A stretch of DNA of 64,000 nt from Cryptomeria japonica (taxonomy: Eukaryota; Streptophyta; Pinopsida; Cupressales; Cupressaceae): positions 244,643,218-244,707,217 of the forward strand of contig NC_081406.1 of assembly GCF_030272615.1 (NCBI RefSeq), written 5' to 3'. Within the stretch, counting starts at the first letter, position 1; every line of letters starts with the position of its first letter. A program made the translations under genes and the position numbers. Shown piece after piece: positions 34,901 to 45,631 of this stretch. The notes under the pieces are model-generated. The model made no database searches and was not told where the DNA came from. It saw nothing but the letters and a program-made list of their open reading frames with translations.

Positions 34901-34940
34901 AGACAGGTTAGGGGTTTATGCCCCTCCGGTAGAGCCTTGA
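31900..34940 (+). pseudogene. element B pol (protease, integrase, RT, RNase H)
   Basis: Protease: WVIDSGCSHHMIG (about 31960-31998). Integrase: CKECQLGKQV, LDLIHTDLCGPTRTTRF, then LRSYHGGEF where A has LRSDQGGEF, so the second catalytic Asp reads Tyr. TPQQNGVVERKKR keeps the Glu. RT from 33505: [73 protein letters not shown], a stop, then VFVDDIIFGAED with an intact VDD. RNase H: YNDSDWVGDTNDRKSTSSGA, then a stop. Two small deletions against A (about 36 bp near 34275 and 17 bp near 34848) break the RT-RNase H linker and the final IADIFTKP region. Confidence 0.92.
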
Positions 34941-35020
34941 TTGATGTAGTTTGTCATCAGTCCAGCATGCATTATCAGAGATATTATTAATTATGGTACT
35001 AATGAGTGGTGCTACTACTC

Positions 35021-35273
35021 AGGGGGAGTAGTTAGCTTTGAGATACAAAGGTTTATATTCTTGCTTTGATATTTTTGTCAGATTTATGGAATTGATGTCA
35101 AAGGGGGAGATATATTGATGTGAAAAATAAAAAGAGGTGTAAACATTAGGGGGAGAGTTATTGATATTCAAGAGATTGTTTGTTATCTTCCACGGGGGGA
35201 GACTTGTTTGGAATTTCTTGGTAATTAGATGTTTTTCACATCTAGTGTTGCCATCAATGCCAAAGGGGGAGAT
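35021..35273 (+). promoter_or_regulatory. repeated polypurine tracts of element B
   Basis: Five tracts lie near 35021, 35100, 35147, 35194 and 35263 (the last abutting the LTR). Spacing is close to that in A, so the array was present in their common ancestor. Confidence 0.8.
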
Positions 35274-36729
35274 TATTTGCATTATGGATGAGTTGATTAT
35301 GTGTTGCATTGATGTTTTGTCATTGATGTTAACACTAGTTGTTATGGTTGGTTACTGGCAGACAGGTTTTGGTTACCGGTAGAAGATCTAGTGTTACCGA
35401 CAGAAGATACTATATGTTGGACACTTCCGGCATGTTTGGATCTATGGAATGTGATTGGTTACATGTGTTACGTGCTTCTGGAGCATGTCTTGGTCAGATG
35501 GTATTTACTTGGTAATCGAATGCTATCATACACTCTGGTAAACCCTTACCAGCACTGGTTTAAGGTTTTACCGGCAGAGCTTTCACTGAGGAATCTTGAC
35601 AAGATGCATAATTGGTGTTGGTGCAGCTTCTAGATGGATTTCAGGATGTTGAAGATGTTCTTTGATCGTGCTTCAACTACTTGAAGACATTGATTTGGCA
35701 TAGTGGACCCAGAATAGGTTTGGTACCTATCTAGGTTATGGATTGGTATCATGATAACGTGTTCTCTACACGTTACCGGGATGTTTCGAGATGTTTTATG
35801 GATTGGTTATTGTTGTTTTGGTCTTAAGTCGACATGGCATATAATTGTAATATGAATTTATGTAATGATTTCATTGTAATATCTTTTAGGTGGCCAACCT
35901 AATTGGTTTAGGCCTTAGGGTTGGTATAAAATGATGTAAGATCTCACTATAGATCGTGGTATGGGAATGGAATAAGTGTCGTGGTCTTGGAATGCAATAT
36001 CATATGCGAAGGAGATTTGGTCGATCATAGGTGATCAAATTGGGATTAAGAAAGAGGTCAAAGGCCTTTGGTATTGAGCTTAACTGAGACTGTAATCAGG
36101 CATGATAGATGTTATCTCTGGCAGATCACTATATTGGATTGTTGTCCATTTATATTGAGATGGTTGTAGCCTCTCTGTAATGTGTGAATATTATAATATC
36201 GTTTAGGCAAAGGAGTTGATCGATCATTGGTGATCAAATTGGATTCAGAAGAGGATTTAGTCCTCCGGCATTGAGCTTAATCGGGACTATAATCAGGCAT
36301 GGTAGATGCTATTTCCAGTAGTTCACTCTATTGGATTATTGTCCATTTATGTTGAGAAGGTTGTAGCCTCTCTGTAGTTAGTGAGACTTTTTGTAATGAA
36401 CAGTACGCTCTAAGCAGTGTGCCTTCCTACATGTGCAGGCCCCTCATTGTAACACATACTTTCTGCAGAAGTATCATCTGACTGTGGGTAGGCTTCCCAC
36501 CGTGGTTTTTCCCTTTCAGGGTTTTCCATGTACAAATCATGGTGTTATGTGGTATGGTTGTTTTTCATTGATTATTTGTTTAATTGTTAAGTTGAATTGT
36601 TTACCGGTATCTATTTTTGCTTTACCGGTACTTAATCTGGTTTAAGATTATTAAGTGGATTAAATGATATAATCTGTTAACAACTAATTCACCCCCCCCC
36701 CTCTCATTCATTCACTGGTTATCCTAACA
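35274..36729 (+). repeat. 3' LTR of copia element B, with internal duplication
   Basis: It begins tatttgcattatgg (TG decayed to TA) and ends ATCCTAACA. It is 186 bp longer than the 5' LTR. The extra length is a diverged second copy of about 175 bp: 36007-36181 is repeated at about 36206-36381. A TATA-like tataaaa lies at 35925-35931. Confidence 0.92.
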
Positions 36730-36734
36730 ATTAA

Positions 36735-36805
36735 GTGGTTTTAACTATAATCTGTTAACAACTGATTCACACCCCCCTCTTTGTTGTTTACCGGTTATCC
36801 TAACA
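36735..36805 (+). repeat. 3' LTR of copia element A, right part
   Basis: gtggttttaactataatc to ttatcctaaca matches the end of A's 5' LTR (23786-23854). It is the displaced end of A's 3' LTR, followed by TSD cctag. Confidence 0.93.
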
Positions 36806-36806
36806 C

Positions 36807-39800
36807 CTAGTTCTCATCAGGAGGGGTGGATACCCCTAACTTGTCTCTAAAGTAGACAAATGTATCTACAAGAAAAGGCTTAGAGAAAAAATCAACAATT
36901 TGTTCCTTTGTAGACACATATTCCAGCTTCACTTCTTCTTCACTGACTTTTTCTCTCAAGTAATGATATTTGATTGATACATGTTTAGTCTTTGAATGTT
37001 GCACCAGATTCTTTGACATGTTAATAGCACTGGAATTGTCACAATAAATGATAGTAGGCTCATCATAGATAACCTTGATATCCTTCAAAAAAAAATTCAT
37101 CCAAACCACCTAAGTGCAGCTACCAACAACAGCTATGTACGCAACTTCAGCAGTAGATAAGGACACTAAATCCTATTTCTTACTATCCCATGAAACCAAT
37201 TTCTCTCCTAAAAAGAAAGCACCACCAGAGCAACTCTTATGATCATCAACATCACTAGCCCAATCAGCATTAGTGTAAGCACATAACATGAAATCATCAT
37301 TCCTCAGATACCATAAACTATAATCCCCAGTTCCCTTCAAATATCTAAATATCCTCTTTACAATAGTGACATGACTATCTTTCAAATCAGCTTAATATCT
37401 AGCAGCCATGCACACAATATGCATAATGTCTGACCTAGTCTGAGTAAGATATATTAGTCCACCAACCATAGATCTATATAAAATTTGATTAGCTTTAGAG
37501 ATTCATCATTCTTAGACAATTTGCAACCAAACACCATAGGAGTTCCAACCAGTTTGGAGTCATCCAACCCAAAAATTTTCAACAATTTCTTCACATATTT
37601 AGTTTGATATATAGAAATACCTTTTCCAGACTGTCAAATCTACAAACCTAAGAAAAATTTCATCTCACCTATCATAGACATCTCAAACTCTTTCTGCATA
37701 TCACCGGAAAATTTCATACTCAAATCATCATCTACTCCAAGGATAATATCATCAACAAGACTTCAACAATCAAGATGTTATCATTCCCAATCTTAAAATA
37801 CAGATTACTATCAGTGGTACCTTTATTAAAATATAATTTCAGCAAGTACTTATTCAATCTAGCATATCAAGCTCTAGGGGCTTGTTTCAATCCATAAAGA
37901 GCTTTCTTCAATTTACATACCATGTCTCCATCATCTAATAATGAAAATCCATTTGGTTGCTCAATGTAGACCTCTTCCTCAAGATCACCATTCAAGAAGG
38001 TAGATTTGACATCCATCTGATATACCTTGAAATTTTTATAGGTAGCATATGCAAGCAAAGGTCTAACAGCTTCAAGTCTAGCTACTGGAGCAAAAGTCTC
38101 CTCGTAATCAATCCCTTCTTTCTATGAATATCCTTTGCATACCAATCTTGTTTTATTCCTGACAACTTCATTTAATTTATTCCTGAATACCTATTTATTA
38201 TCTATAACATTCTTATCTTTAGGTCTAGGCACAAGCTCCCATGTGTTATTTTTTTCAATCTTATCTAATTCTTCTTCCATAGCTCTCATCCAATTTTCAT
38301 CTTTACAAGCCTTAGTAACATATTTAGGTTCAAATTTAGAAATCAAACATACCTCTTTAGAAGCTAGCCTTCTTCATGTCATCACACCTTTATTTTTATC
38401 TCCAATAATTTGATTTTTAGAATGATTCAATCTTACATACCTTGGAGTCTTTTGATTGTTCTGATTTTTCAGGTTCCTGCACCTCTCCACTAGAAACAAC
38501 AACATCTAGATTAACTATCTCTACCAGATTATTTTGCTTCAATTCTTCAGTCTAAATAGGATTTAGAACAATGTGTTGACCATCATCATATTCGCAAGCT
38601 CTAATCTCTTTTCCAAGGTTCTCATCCACCTTCACATTTGCACTTTCCACTATCTTTCTCAATCTCTTATTGTAGCATCGGTAGGCTTTTCTTTTTGTTG
38701 AATATCCCAAGAAAATTCCTTCATCACTTATTGTATCAAACTTTTATATGTCATCATCTCTCTTGATATAAAATTTGCTATCAAATACTCTGAAATATCT
38801 CACAGTTTGAACATGACCAAACCATAGCTCATAAGGAGTCTACCGGTGTCACCTTTGATATGAACTCAATTGATTGTGTAAACAACAATGCTAATAGCTT
38901 CTCTCCAATAGATCTTTGAAACATTCCCTTCAATCAACATAGTCCTTGCAGCATCCAAAATAGTCTTGTTCTTCCTTTCAACAACTCCATTATGATGAGG
39001 GATTCTAGGAGAAGATAATTGTCTTCTTATCCCATGCTTCTCAAAGAATGAATCAAACTCACCAGGACAAAATTCACCTCCCTTATCAGATCTCAGACAT
39101 TTCACCTTCAATCCAAACTCAATCTCAACCTTTTCCTTGAATATCTTGAATTTGTCTAATTCTTCAAATTTCTCCTTCAAAAAGATAACCCACATCATCC
39201 TGGAATAATCATCAATTAGCAACATAAAATATCTATCACCCTGCACACTTCTAATATTTGTTGGTCTACATAAGTCAATATACACAAGATTCTAGCAATC
39301 CATCAAATGTATACTACTTGCTCTTGAAAGAAATTCTTGTTTGTTTACCCAATTGACATTACTTACATACCAGAGTAGTAGGCTTAATAATCTTCGGCAA
39401 ATCTCTAACAACTTGAGTAGAACTAACCTTAATCATTGAATCAAAATTAACTTGACACATTCTCCTATGCCACAGCCAACTTTCATCAATCTAAGCAATC
39501 AAACAACTTTTCTCACCAGCATTCAAATGAAAAATATTACCTTTAATCTTAGTTCCAAATCCAATCTCTATACCAGAGGCATTTAGGATCTTTCATTTAC
39601 CATTCTTTAATTGTAAATCATAACCTTTGTCAACCATTTGTCCAACACTTAAAAGATTATGCTTCAAACCTTCAACATACAAGACATCATCAATATTATG
39701 CTTACCATCAAAGGAAATAAAACCTCTACCACAGATCACATAGGCTTTGTCATCTCCAAATATTACTATTCCACCATCATACCTTTTCATACTCACAAAT

Positions 39801-39900
39801 TTCCTTTTATCACCAGTCATATGCGTGAACACCCGTTGTCAATCACCCATTCATCTTTTTCCTTAAATTTATCATCTAAAGCTTTCTCCTCAATAGTGCA
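36807..39900 (-). pseudogene. element C pol (protease, integrase, RT, RNase H)
   Basis: Reading down: WVIDNGCSR (about 39850, a change from DSG, then a 1-bp frame change), HMTGDKRKFVSMKRYDG and LKHNLLSVGQMVDKGYDLQL. Integrase (39285-38866): YFMLLIDDYSRMMWVIFLKE, CLRSDKGGEFCPGEFDSF and HNGVVERKNKTILDAARTML. RT (about 38150-37700): [38 protein letters not shown] and [10 protein letters not shown]; the VDD region is frame-shifted. RNase H: AYTNADWASDVDDHKSCSGG, YCDNSSAINMSKNLVQHSK, FFSKPFLVDTFVYFRDKLG and VSTPPDEN. Numerous stops. The last codons lie beside the insertion point of A; the 3' UTR continues at 22736. Confidence 0.9.
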
Positions 39901-40041
39901 CCTAGTGGAATCAACAAGTACTAGTCCATCTTCTTTAATGGCAAGAAACACAACTTCATCTCCTTCTAATTCTTCATCTGTAACACCTTCATCAACAACA
40001 TAATAGCAATTCTTCTGATGCTTATACTTTCGGTTAGACTT

Positions 40042-42231
40042 TTAAAGATTGTCATACTTCTCATGCTTCTCATGTCTATTATTTCTATCATGCTTATCAA
40101 ATTTTTCGTGCCTATCATACTTAGCCATTATCTCCAGGCATCTAGAAGAAAAATGTCCTACCTTATTGCAAGAGAAACATTTCAGAGGCAATTTTCCATC
40201 ATACTTACTAGATCCTTTAGCCAATCTTTGGGAAATCAATGCTTCAAGCTCATCCAGTTCTCTTTATTTCTCTTTCATCTCTCTCCTTTCTCTTTCATAT
40301 CTATATATTTTGCATTCATCAAGATCATACTTCTTCTTTCTGGAGACAAATGCTCTAAATGTTGTCTCATTCTTTCCATGTGATTCACCAAATTTGCTCA
40401 GCTCAAATGCAACAATCTTCCCAACCAACATATTTCTTGTCACTATAGTCACACTCTGGGTCTCATCAATAGCAGCTACCTTATGTTTATAAGCAGGAGG
40501 CACAGATCTCAACACCTTAGCAACAAGTTCATCTTCTTCAAGGGTTCCACCAGCACATCTAATACCTAAGACAAGATCATTCACCTTAGCCATAGAGGTA
40601 TTTATGTTCTCATCTTCTCCCATCTTTATCATCTAATATTTCCCTTTCAAACTCTGCAACTTAGCAACTTTCACTTGTTTATCTCCTTCATACAAGGTCT
40701 CAATCTTCTTCCAGATCTCATGTGTTGTTTGAAGTCCCATTACATTTGGCATCTCTGAATCAGTCAAGGTACTCAACAATGCTTCCATTGCTCTAATGTT
40801 ATTGTAGACACCTAGAATTAATTAAATTAATATTTAATTAATTTAAGCCTCTCCACATAATTAATTAATTTAATTGTGTTGGTCATTTTCTTCCTAAAAT
40901 TAATTAAATCAAATTTAATTAATTTTATCAGTACGGTCCTATAATCAATTTATCAAAATTAATTATCCCACATTCTTCTAAAGTCTTCTCAATCATTAAT
41001 TCTTCTAGATTCCTCTTAGTTAATTAATTCTAATCAATTAACTTAAGTCATGTGATTCCTACAAATCACTTCTTCTAATCCTCACTTAGTCTAATTATTT
41101 TTTCTAGAAGCATGATTTTTATTATTCCTCAATTTTGTATTCCTCCACTCCTTATCTCTCCTCATGTCACATCCTCCTAACTTTCCCACTTGTACTCTAA
41201 TACCTCATTAAGCCACCTAATCAATCCCCTTAATCATTTGCACATCCCTAATCACCTTGATCAGTTCAAAGAAATTAAAATTCTTTGAATCTCCCCATGC
41301 ATCCTCTTGCCAAGGAATTTTTAATTTCTTTATCCATTTAGTCTTCCCACACACCCTCTTATTTTGGAATTCTTAATTCCTCCTTCCTCCCCCCAAGGAA
41401 TTTTATATTCCTTTTTCTCTTCCCAATGTACTTGACAGCTCTTCCCCATGAACCTTGAGAGGTGTGGAGATATCAAATGCCTTTATGGCACATCTCTTGA
41501 ATCTCACACCTTGTCCTCTCAATCCATGTGCTCCCTCTCAAATCGATCTCAACCCTTCATTTCAAAATCAATCTTGGCCCTCCATTTTGGCCTCCTCCAA
41601 TCTATAAATCAGAGTCTACTCTCCTCACAAATCATCCACTTTTCATACATTCTTATGCTATCCATTCCATCCCTTGATCCACTTCCATCATATTCTTATC
41701 TTGTCCATTTGAGGATGAAAATCCTCCATCATGCCCTCATAATGCCCAAATCATCCCACACTTAGTCATTATCATCCAATCCATCCATCTATCAAACATT
41801 ATCCAATATTGTTGTGTAGTGGAGAGAAATCCACATCCCATCTTGGAGCCAATCCAATTAAGTGAGGAAGGGTGCATACCACTTCATCAAAGGCTCAATC
41901 GGAGGAAGAGTGAATAACTAAGGTATAATGGTTTATTTGTGTATTTGAATGCATTCTTTTGTGTTTTATTTAGTTTATACACTAGCCATTAGGCTTTAGA
42001 TTTTTCACCTCTTTAGTTATGTTCAGCTTCCTTGATCTCATCAGTAGTTACCCGTCCATTCGGAGGAGAAGAATAGGAATTCTTTGTAATCTTCCAGTAA
42101 TCTTCTCCAAGACATCTAAAGTGCACTTCCGTTTGACTCTTCCATATAGCATAGTTACTTCCATCAAATCTCAAACTCTCCTTCTTAAAGATAACACCTC
42201 TAGTTCCAGTTACCATCTCGGATCTCCTCAT
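40042..42231 (-). pseudogene. element C gag, split by a solo LTR
   Basis: The minus strand opens at 42231 with MRRSEMVTGTRGVIFKKESL, then RFDGSNYAIWKSQTEVHFRC to EIKEAEHN. After the solo LTR (40803-42015) it continues NIRAMEALLSTLTDSEMPNV, GLQTTHEIWKKIETLYEGDK and, past a stop, MAKVNDLVLGIRCAGGTLEE and LRSVPPAYKHKVAAIDE. The knuckle CFSCNKVGHFSSRC (about 40185-40145) is followed by a His/Lys/Asp-rich tail. The frame is exact across the solo LTR once one gttat is removed. This gag (FDGSNYAIWKS) is of the common copia type and resembles A and B in plan but is diverged. Confidence 0.9.
40803..42015 (+). repeat. solo LTR of the element D family, inside C gag
   Basis: 1213 bp from TGTAGACACCTAG to cacctcttta (final CA apparently decayed to TA). 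Perfect duplication gttat at 40798-40802 and 42016-42020. Excision restores the C gag frame. A TATA-like tataaat lies at 41603-41609. Length, ends and several blocks match D's 3' LTR in reverse orientation. Confidence 0.9.
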
Positions 42232-42272
42232 GCGGTTAATCTTCTTCTAGAGGATCTAGCTCTGATACCAAT

Positions 42273-43484
42273 TTTTAGCAACAATAATGAAGGAAATTTG
42301 AGAAAGGGGGGGGGGGGGAATCAGTTTTCACTGGAACAACAAACTTAATCACAATTATAGATCAAATAAACAACAGCAATAAAAAATTGACAACATAACA
42401 CACAACAGACAACACCGCGATTTTGACAAGGAAAACTCGGTTAAGGGAAAAACCACGGTGCGAACCTACCCACAATAAGATGATACTATGTAGTATTATG
42501 TGCAAATATTACAATGGGGAATGCACATGCATCCAGGAACACTACCTAGAGCTCATTGCTCAAAGGATAATGAGCCGGAAGGCTACAACCCTCAAGGTAA
42601 GTCTCATTGACTTACAAAAATATTTAGACTACAATCTAGAAGGAATGAACTACAATTATAGCATCTGCAAATGCCTGATGACAGTTCCGGGTAAGCATAA
42701 TTGTCTGCTCTGCAACACCAATCTTTTCTCAATATAGCACACCAAAATATGAATCCTTGTTCACACATACACCACTCTCTAATAATGCAGACACAATCGA
42801 TACCTAAATTACATGACAATATCACCTATTTATACAACTCATCAATCTTAATAACAAGGTCGGCTAAACTATCAACTCAAAATTACAAAATTACTTTACA
42901 CGATACAAAGATCAACCACTAGACCAATATAATGATATACATGATATAACATGGACATAAATCAAATCTCCAAACACGCAACACCACTAGAAAACTGCAT
43001 AACATGAAGAACATCATCAGATCAGCAAAATAATAAACTCACACAATGATCAATGCGGATCATCAAAACAAAAAGGACACAATTAGGAAACACCAACAAG
43101 CACGTTAGAATCATCAGTAACAGCTACACCAACACCACTAATCAAATCTTCATTGATCAACATCTAAACTTGAAGAACACTCAAATAGCAGCAACTGTCA
43201 CGAAGAAAGATAACTTGCAAAGCACCAAATCATGAACCATCTATAACGAATATAAACAATACCATCCCAAACAATATCCCAAAATCTCAGCTCAAGATCT
43301 GATCACACTAGAGTATACCAGAGGAAATACTGAACTCCGCAAAGCACTGATCATAAAAACAAACTAAAAAACCGGATCATATGATATGATCAATTAAGCT
43401 TCCCAAATCAACAAAACAAATAAATCACAGGAATATGTTGAAATCAATGACAACAACATATCCTAGTAGCAACAATGTCCAACA
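42273..43484 (-). repeat. 5' LTR of copia element C
   Basis: It starts ttttagcaacaata (TGTT decayed) directly after the primer-site complement ctctgataccaat (42260-42272) and ends atgtccaaca before TSD gaagg. A minus-strand TATA-like tataaat lies at 42828-42834. A G run of 14 or so lies near 42305-42319. Confidence 0.92.
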
Positions 43485-43489
43485 GAAGG

Positions 43490-44700
43490 TTAATGAAGTG
43501 AATTGGTTGGATGTAGGCGAATGAGGGACCACTTAGGTCGTGAGAGCACTGGCCTCTGATTATGAGGATATACAGGTGTCTCCAATCAGATGAGAGGGAT
43601 ATTTTGAGAGTGGTGGGCTTAGGTTTCATTGGGAGATGGCCCAGTATTAGGGCCCATACCACTATGATGACTACACTGGTGGAGCCGTGGGAGAGAAGGA
43701 CATGCACTTTCCACCTTCCTACTGGAGAGGTCACTATCACATTTCTAGATGTCTAGAGGATCTTGAAGATCCTCATATGAGGCATCATCCCTAAGTACAA
43801 GTTGGATGGAGGGGAGTACTATCTGCAATAGGTGTGTGAGTATGCAACATTACCTATGGAGGGGACGTGGATGCACCTAGGACAAGCTATGCAAATTCAA
43901 CACATCCCACGGCTTGTACTATTTATTTATAGATTTATTAGTGGATGCATGAAGCTAGATCTAAGTGGACACGGGTTTTCTATCGAATGGGCTAGATGTG
44001 TTTATTTCATGGTGGAGGATTGTGTGACATACTATTGGGGTGTAGTGATGCTGGGATAACTATACCATGACATGCATTTATGTTTATACCGGGATTACCA
44101 TAATCTTGATACAGGGATCACATTGCTCCATATTTGGGCATGGGAGCATATTGCAGTAGCACGACCAGTAGGTCGACAGGAGAGGCAGTGGTAGTTCCCA
44201 TACGTCAACAGATACAGAGGCCTATTGCACTATCACTATTTGGGGGACATGTGATTTTAGAGGTGCACTTTTCATGAGATGGTGTTCTTCTTTTTGTGCG
44301 AATACATAGATTGTAAGAGGTGGAGGGAGGATTGGTAGCTAGCATGGGTGCAGATGGAGTGTTGGCTTTTCAACAAGTCAATATATGTCACTGAGCACTA
44401 CGCACCACACCGGGTCATACGAAAGTTCGGGCATGTGCAGGATTTGGTGGGATATGAGAGTATATACCCAAATATTACATGGGAGGTTGGTACATGGGGA
44501 CAGACAATCGGACCATTAAAGGCACGGATCAGTTGGGAGACGGTAGACACCATCATTTCGGATGAGCAATACCGAGTTGGTGAGGATCCCGATTGCACAT
44601 AAGTATACAGGTACTGGTGGGAGGCACATAGGCCAGCTTGACTAAGCGTTCTTGGAGTCTTGGAGGCATATGAGTTGTGACCATCATTTGATAAGGTTGT
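43490..44700 (+). pseudogene. plant mobile domain (PMD) ORF, antisense to element D
   Basis: One plus-strand frame, broken only by stops, reads RVVGLGFIGRWPSIRAH, TLVEPWERRTCTFHLPTGEV then TITFLDV, CEYATLPMEGTWMHLGQAMQ, CVYFMVEDCVTYYWGVVMLG, ITLLHIWAWEHIAVARPVGR and WETVDTIISDEQYR. The W(E/R)xxTxTFHLPxGExTxTLxDV block and the later LLxLWAWEHI block are typical of the plant mobile domain (MAIN-like). PMD occurs in host proteins, MULEs and gypsy elements; its molecular role is not settled. At least ten stops occur, many at expected Gln codons. It lies between D's pol and 3' LTR on the opposite strand, matching antisense extra ORFs reported in Tat elements. Element C sits directly upstream and separates it from a TATA box at 20254. 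Confidence 0.8.
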
Positions 44701-44939
44701 GGAGGGAATGAGGATGGGCCAATGGATAGGGTGGCAGCAAGAGATGGATAGAGGTGAGGAAAAGGAGGAGGGAGGGGACAAGCTTCACAGAGAGGGAGGG
44801 GGAACAACAGGTACCTCATGATGAGAAACCATTACAGGTACAGTCGTTGGCAGTGCAGATTGGACAAGTGCCCAGGGAGGGAGAGGGTGATGATGCAGAG
44901 CCTATGGACATTCTAGATGCATAGATTTAGGATGAGGTA

Positions 44940-45631
44940 AGTGGGTAGGCACAGGCAGGACGGGTCTCCAAGGCAAAGTATGATCGAGTTGTCCGGGAGA
45001 GGAGACTGGAGGTTGAGCTACAAGCCTGGGATGTTGCTCGAGGGAGGAGCTAGTAGTGGAGAGGGCGAGGATAGCTAGTCTACAGTTTGAGGTAGAGCAA
45101 TTGACTAGGGAGGTGGATGACCTAAGAAAGAGCCTACAGGTGGCTCAGGCAAAGGTTCTAGCTCTAAGACAGGAGAGAGATGAGATCAACTAGCCTCTAG
45201 AGGAGGCAAGGAGTGGGGAGGCTATCATCCAGATGAGGGCAGAGTTGGAGAGGATGGACGAGGAGATGGACATACTCAGTTCTAGACTGAGCAAAGAAGA
45301 GGCGGACGTAGTTAGACTATGGGGTGAGTGAGATGCAGCTCAACGGCTATAGGAACTAGTAGGGTTTGTGCAAGTTTATGCAGATTTGACCAGCCAATAG
45401 CATAGGGTAGAGAGTTTGGGTCGAAAGGTTGCTTATTACAAAGGATTATATCATGGAGCAGTGTCGACAAAGCAAAGGGCAACATCCTACGTAGAGAGCA
45501 CTCAATCCCATAGGACTCGCAACGAGAAGTCAAGAGGATTAGTGGCAATGGGGCCCCCTCAAGGCCATAGGGCAGGATCATCCGTAGCAGGTAGAGGAGG
45601 TGGGGTTGAGGAGACAGAGAGTGTGGGATAG
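44940..45631 (+). pseudogene. coiled-coil C-terminal part of the antisense ORF
   Basis: After a frame change near 44830-44900 the plus strand encodes AKYDRVVRERRLEVELQAWD, ASLQFEVEQLTREVDDLRKS, LQVAQAKVLALRQERDEI and MRAELERMDEEMDILSSRLS, a long Glu/Arg/Leu-rich coiled coil. A last open part (45416-45631, RTRNEKSRGLVAMGPPQGHR) ends in a stop at 45629-45631. It lies on the same strand directly after the PMD and is best read as the C-terminal half of the same protein, perhaps for self-association. Stops again include TAG at likely Gln positions. Confidence 0.6.

Larger units (their letters stand above)
29480..36729 (+). mobile_element. copia element B, Sirevirus-like, inserted in the 3' LTR of A
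   Basis: It starts TGTTGGTATTATGG and ends TTATCCTAACA, between perfect duplications attaa (29475-29479 and 36730-36734). The A LTR reads ggttattaagtgg when B is removed, matching A's 5' LTR. Order: 5' LTR (1270 bp), primer site, gag, pol, five polypurine tracts, 3' LTR (1456 bp). It is the youngest datable insertion of the C-A-B stack but already has many stops. Confidence 0.96.
22737..36805 (+). mobile_element. copia element A, Sirevirus-like, with element B in its 3' LTR
   Basis: It starts TGTTGACAATATCG (22737) and ends TTATCCTAACA (36805) between perfect duplications cctag (22732-22736 and 36806-36810). Order: 5' LTR, Met-tRNA primer site, gag, protease, integrase, RT, RNase H, five polypurine tracts, 3' LTR. 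Its 3' LTR is split at 29479 by element B. The gag-pol region is nearly full length but has several stops and frame changes. Confidence 0.95.
21193..43484 (-). mobile_element. copia element C, Sirevirus-like, host of A and a solo LTR
   Basis: LTRs at 21193-22392 and 42273-43484 bound the element, with a perfect target duplication gaagg (21188-21192 and 43485-43489). The minus strand gives the primer site (42260-42272, rc attggtatcagag), gag, protease, integrase, RT, RNase H, the polypurine array and the 3' LTR. A (22737-36805) and a solo LTR (40803-42015) were inserted later. Without these and the duplications the element would be about 7 kb. Pol has many stops. Confidence 0.92.

Noticed and set aside
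40018-40492. Overlapping 121- and 147-codon plus-strand frames
   Set aside because: They are antisense to C gag, whose zinc knuckle and gag motifs are unmistakable on the other strand.
44398-44781. 127-codon minus-strand frame
   Set aside because: It is antisense to the PMD region; its composition is Pro/Ser-rich as expected for the complement of a GGA-rich sequence.
43490-45631. PMD ORF as a host MAIN-like gene
   Set aside because: It is bounded by D pol and D 3' sequence, lacks visible introns or own flanks, is full of stops, and antisense PMD ORFs are known in Tat elements.
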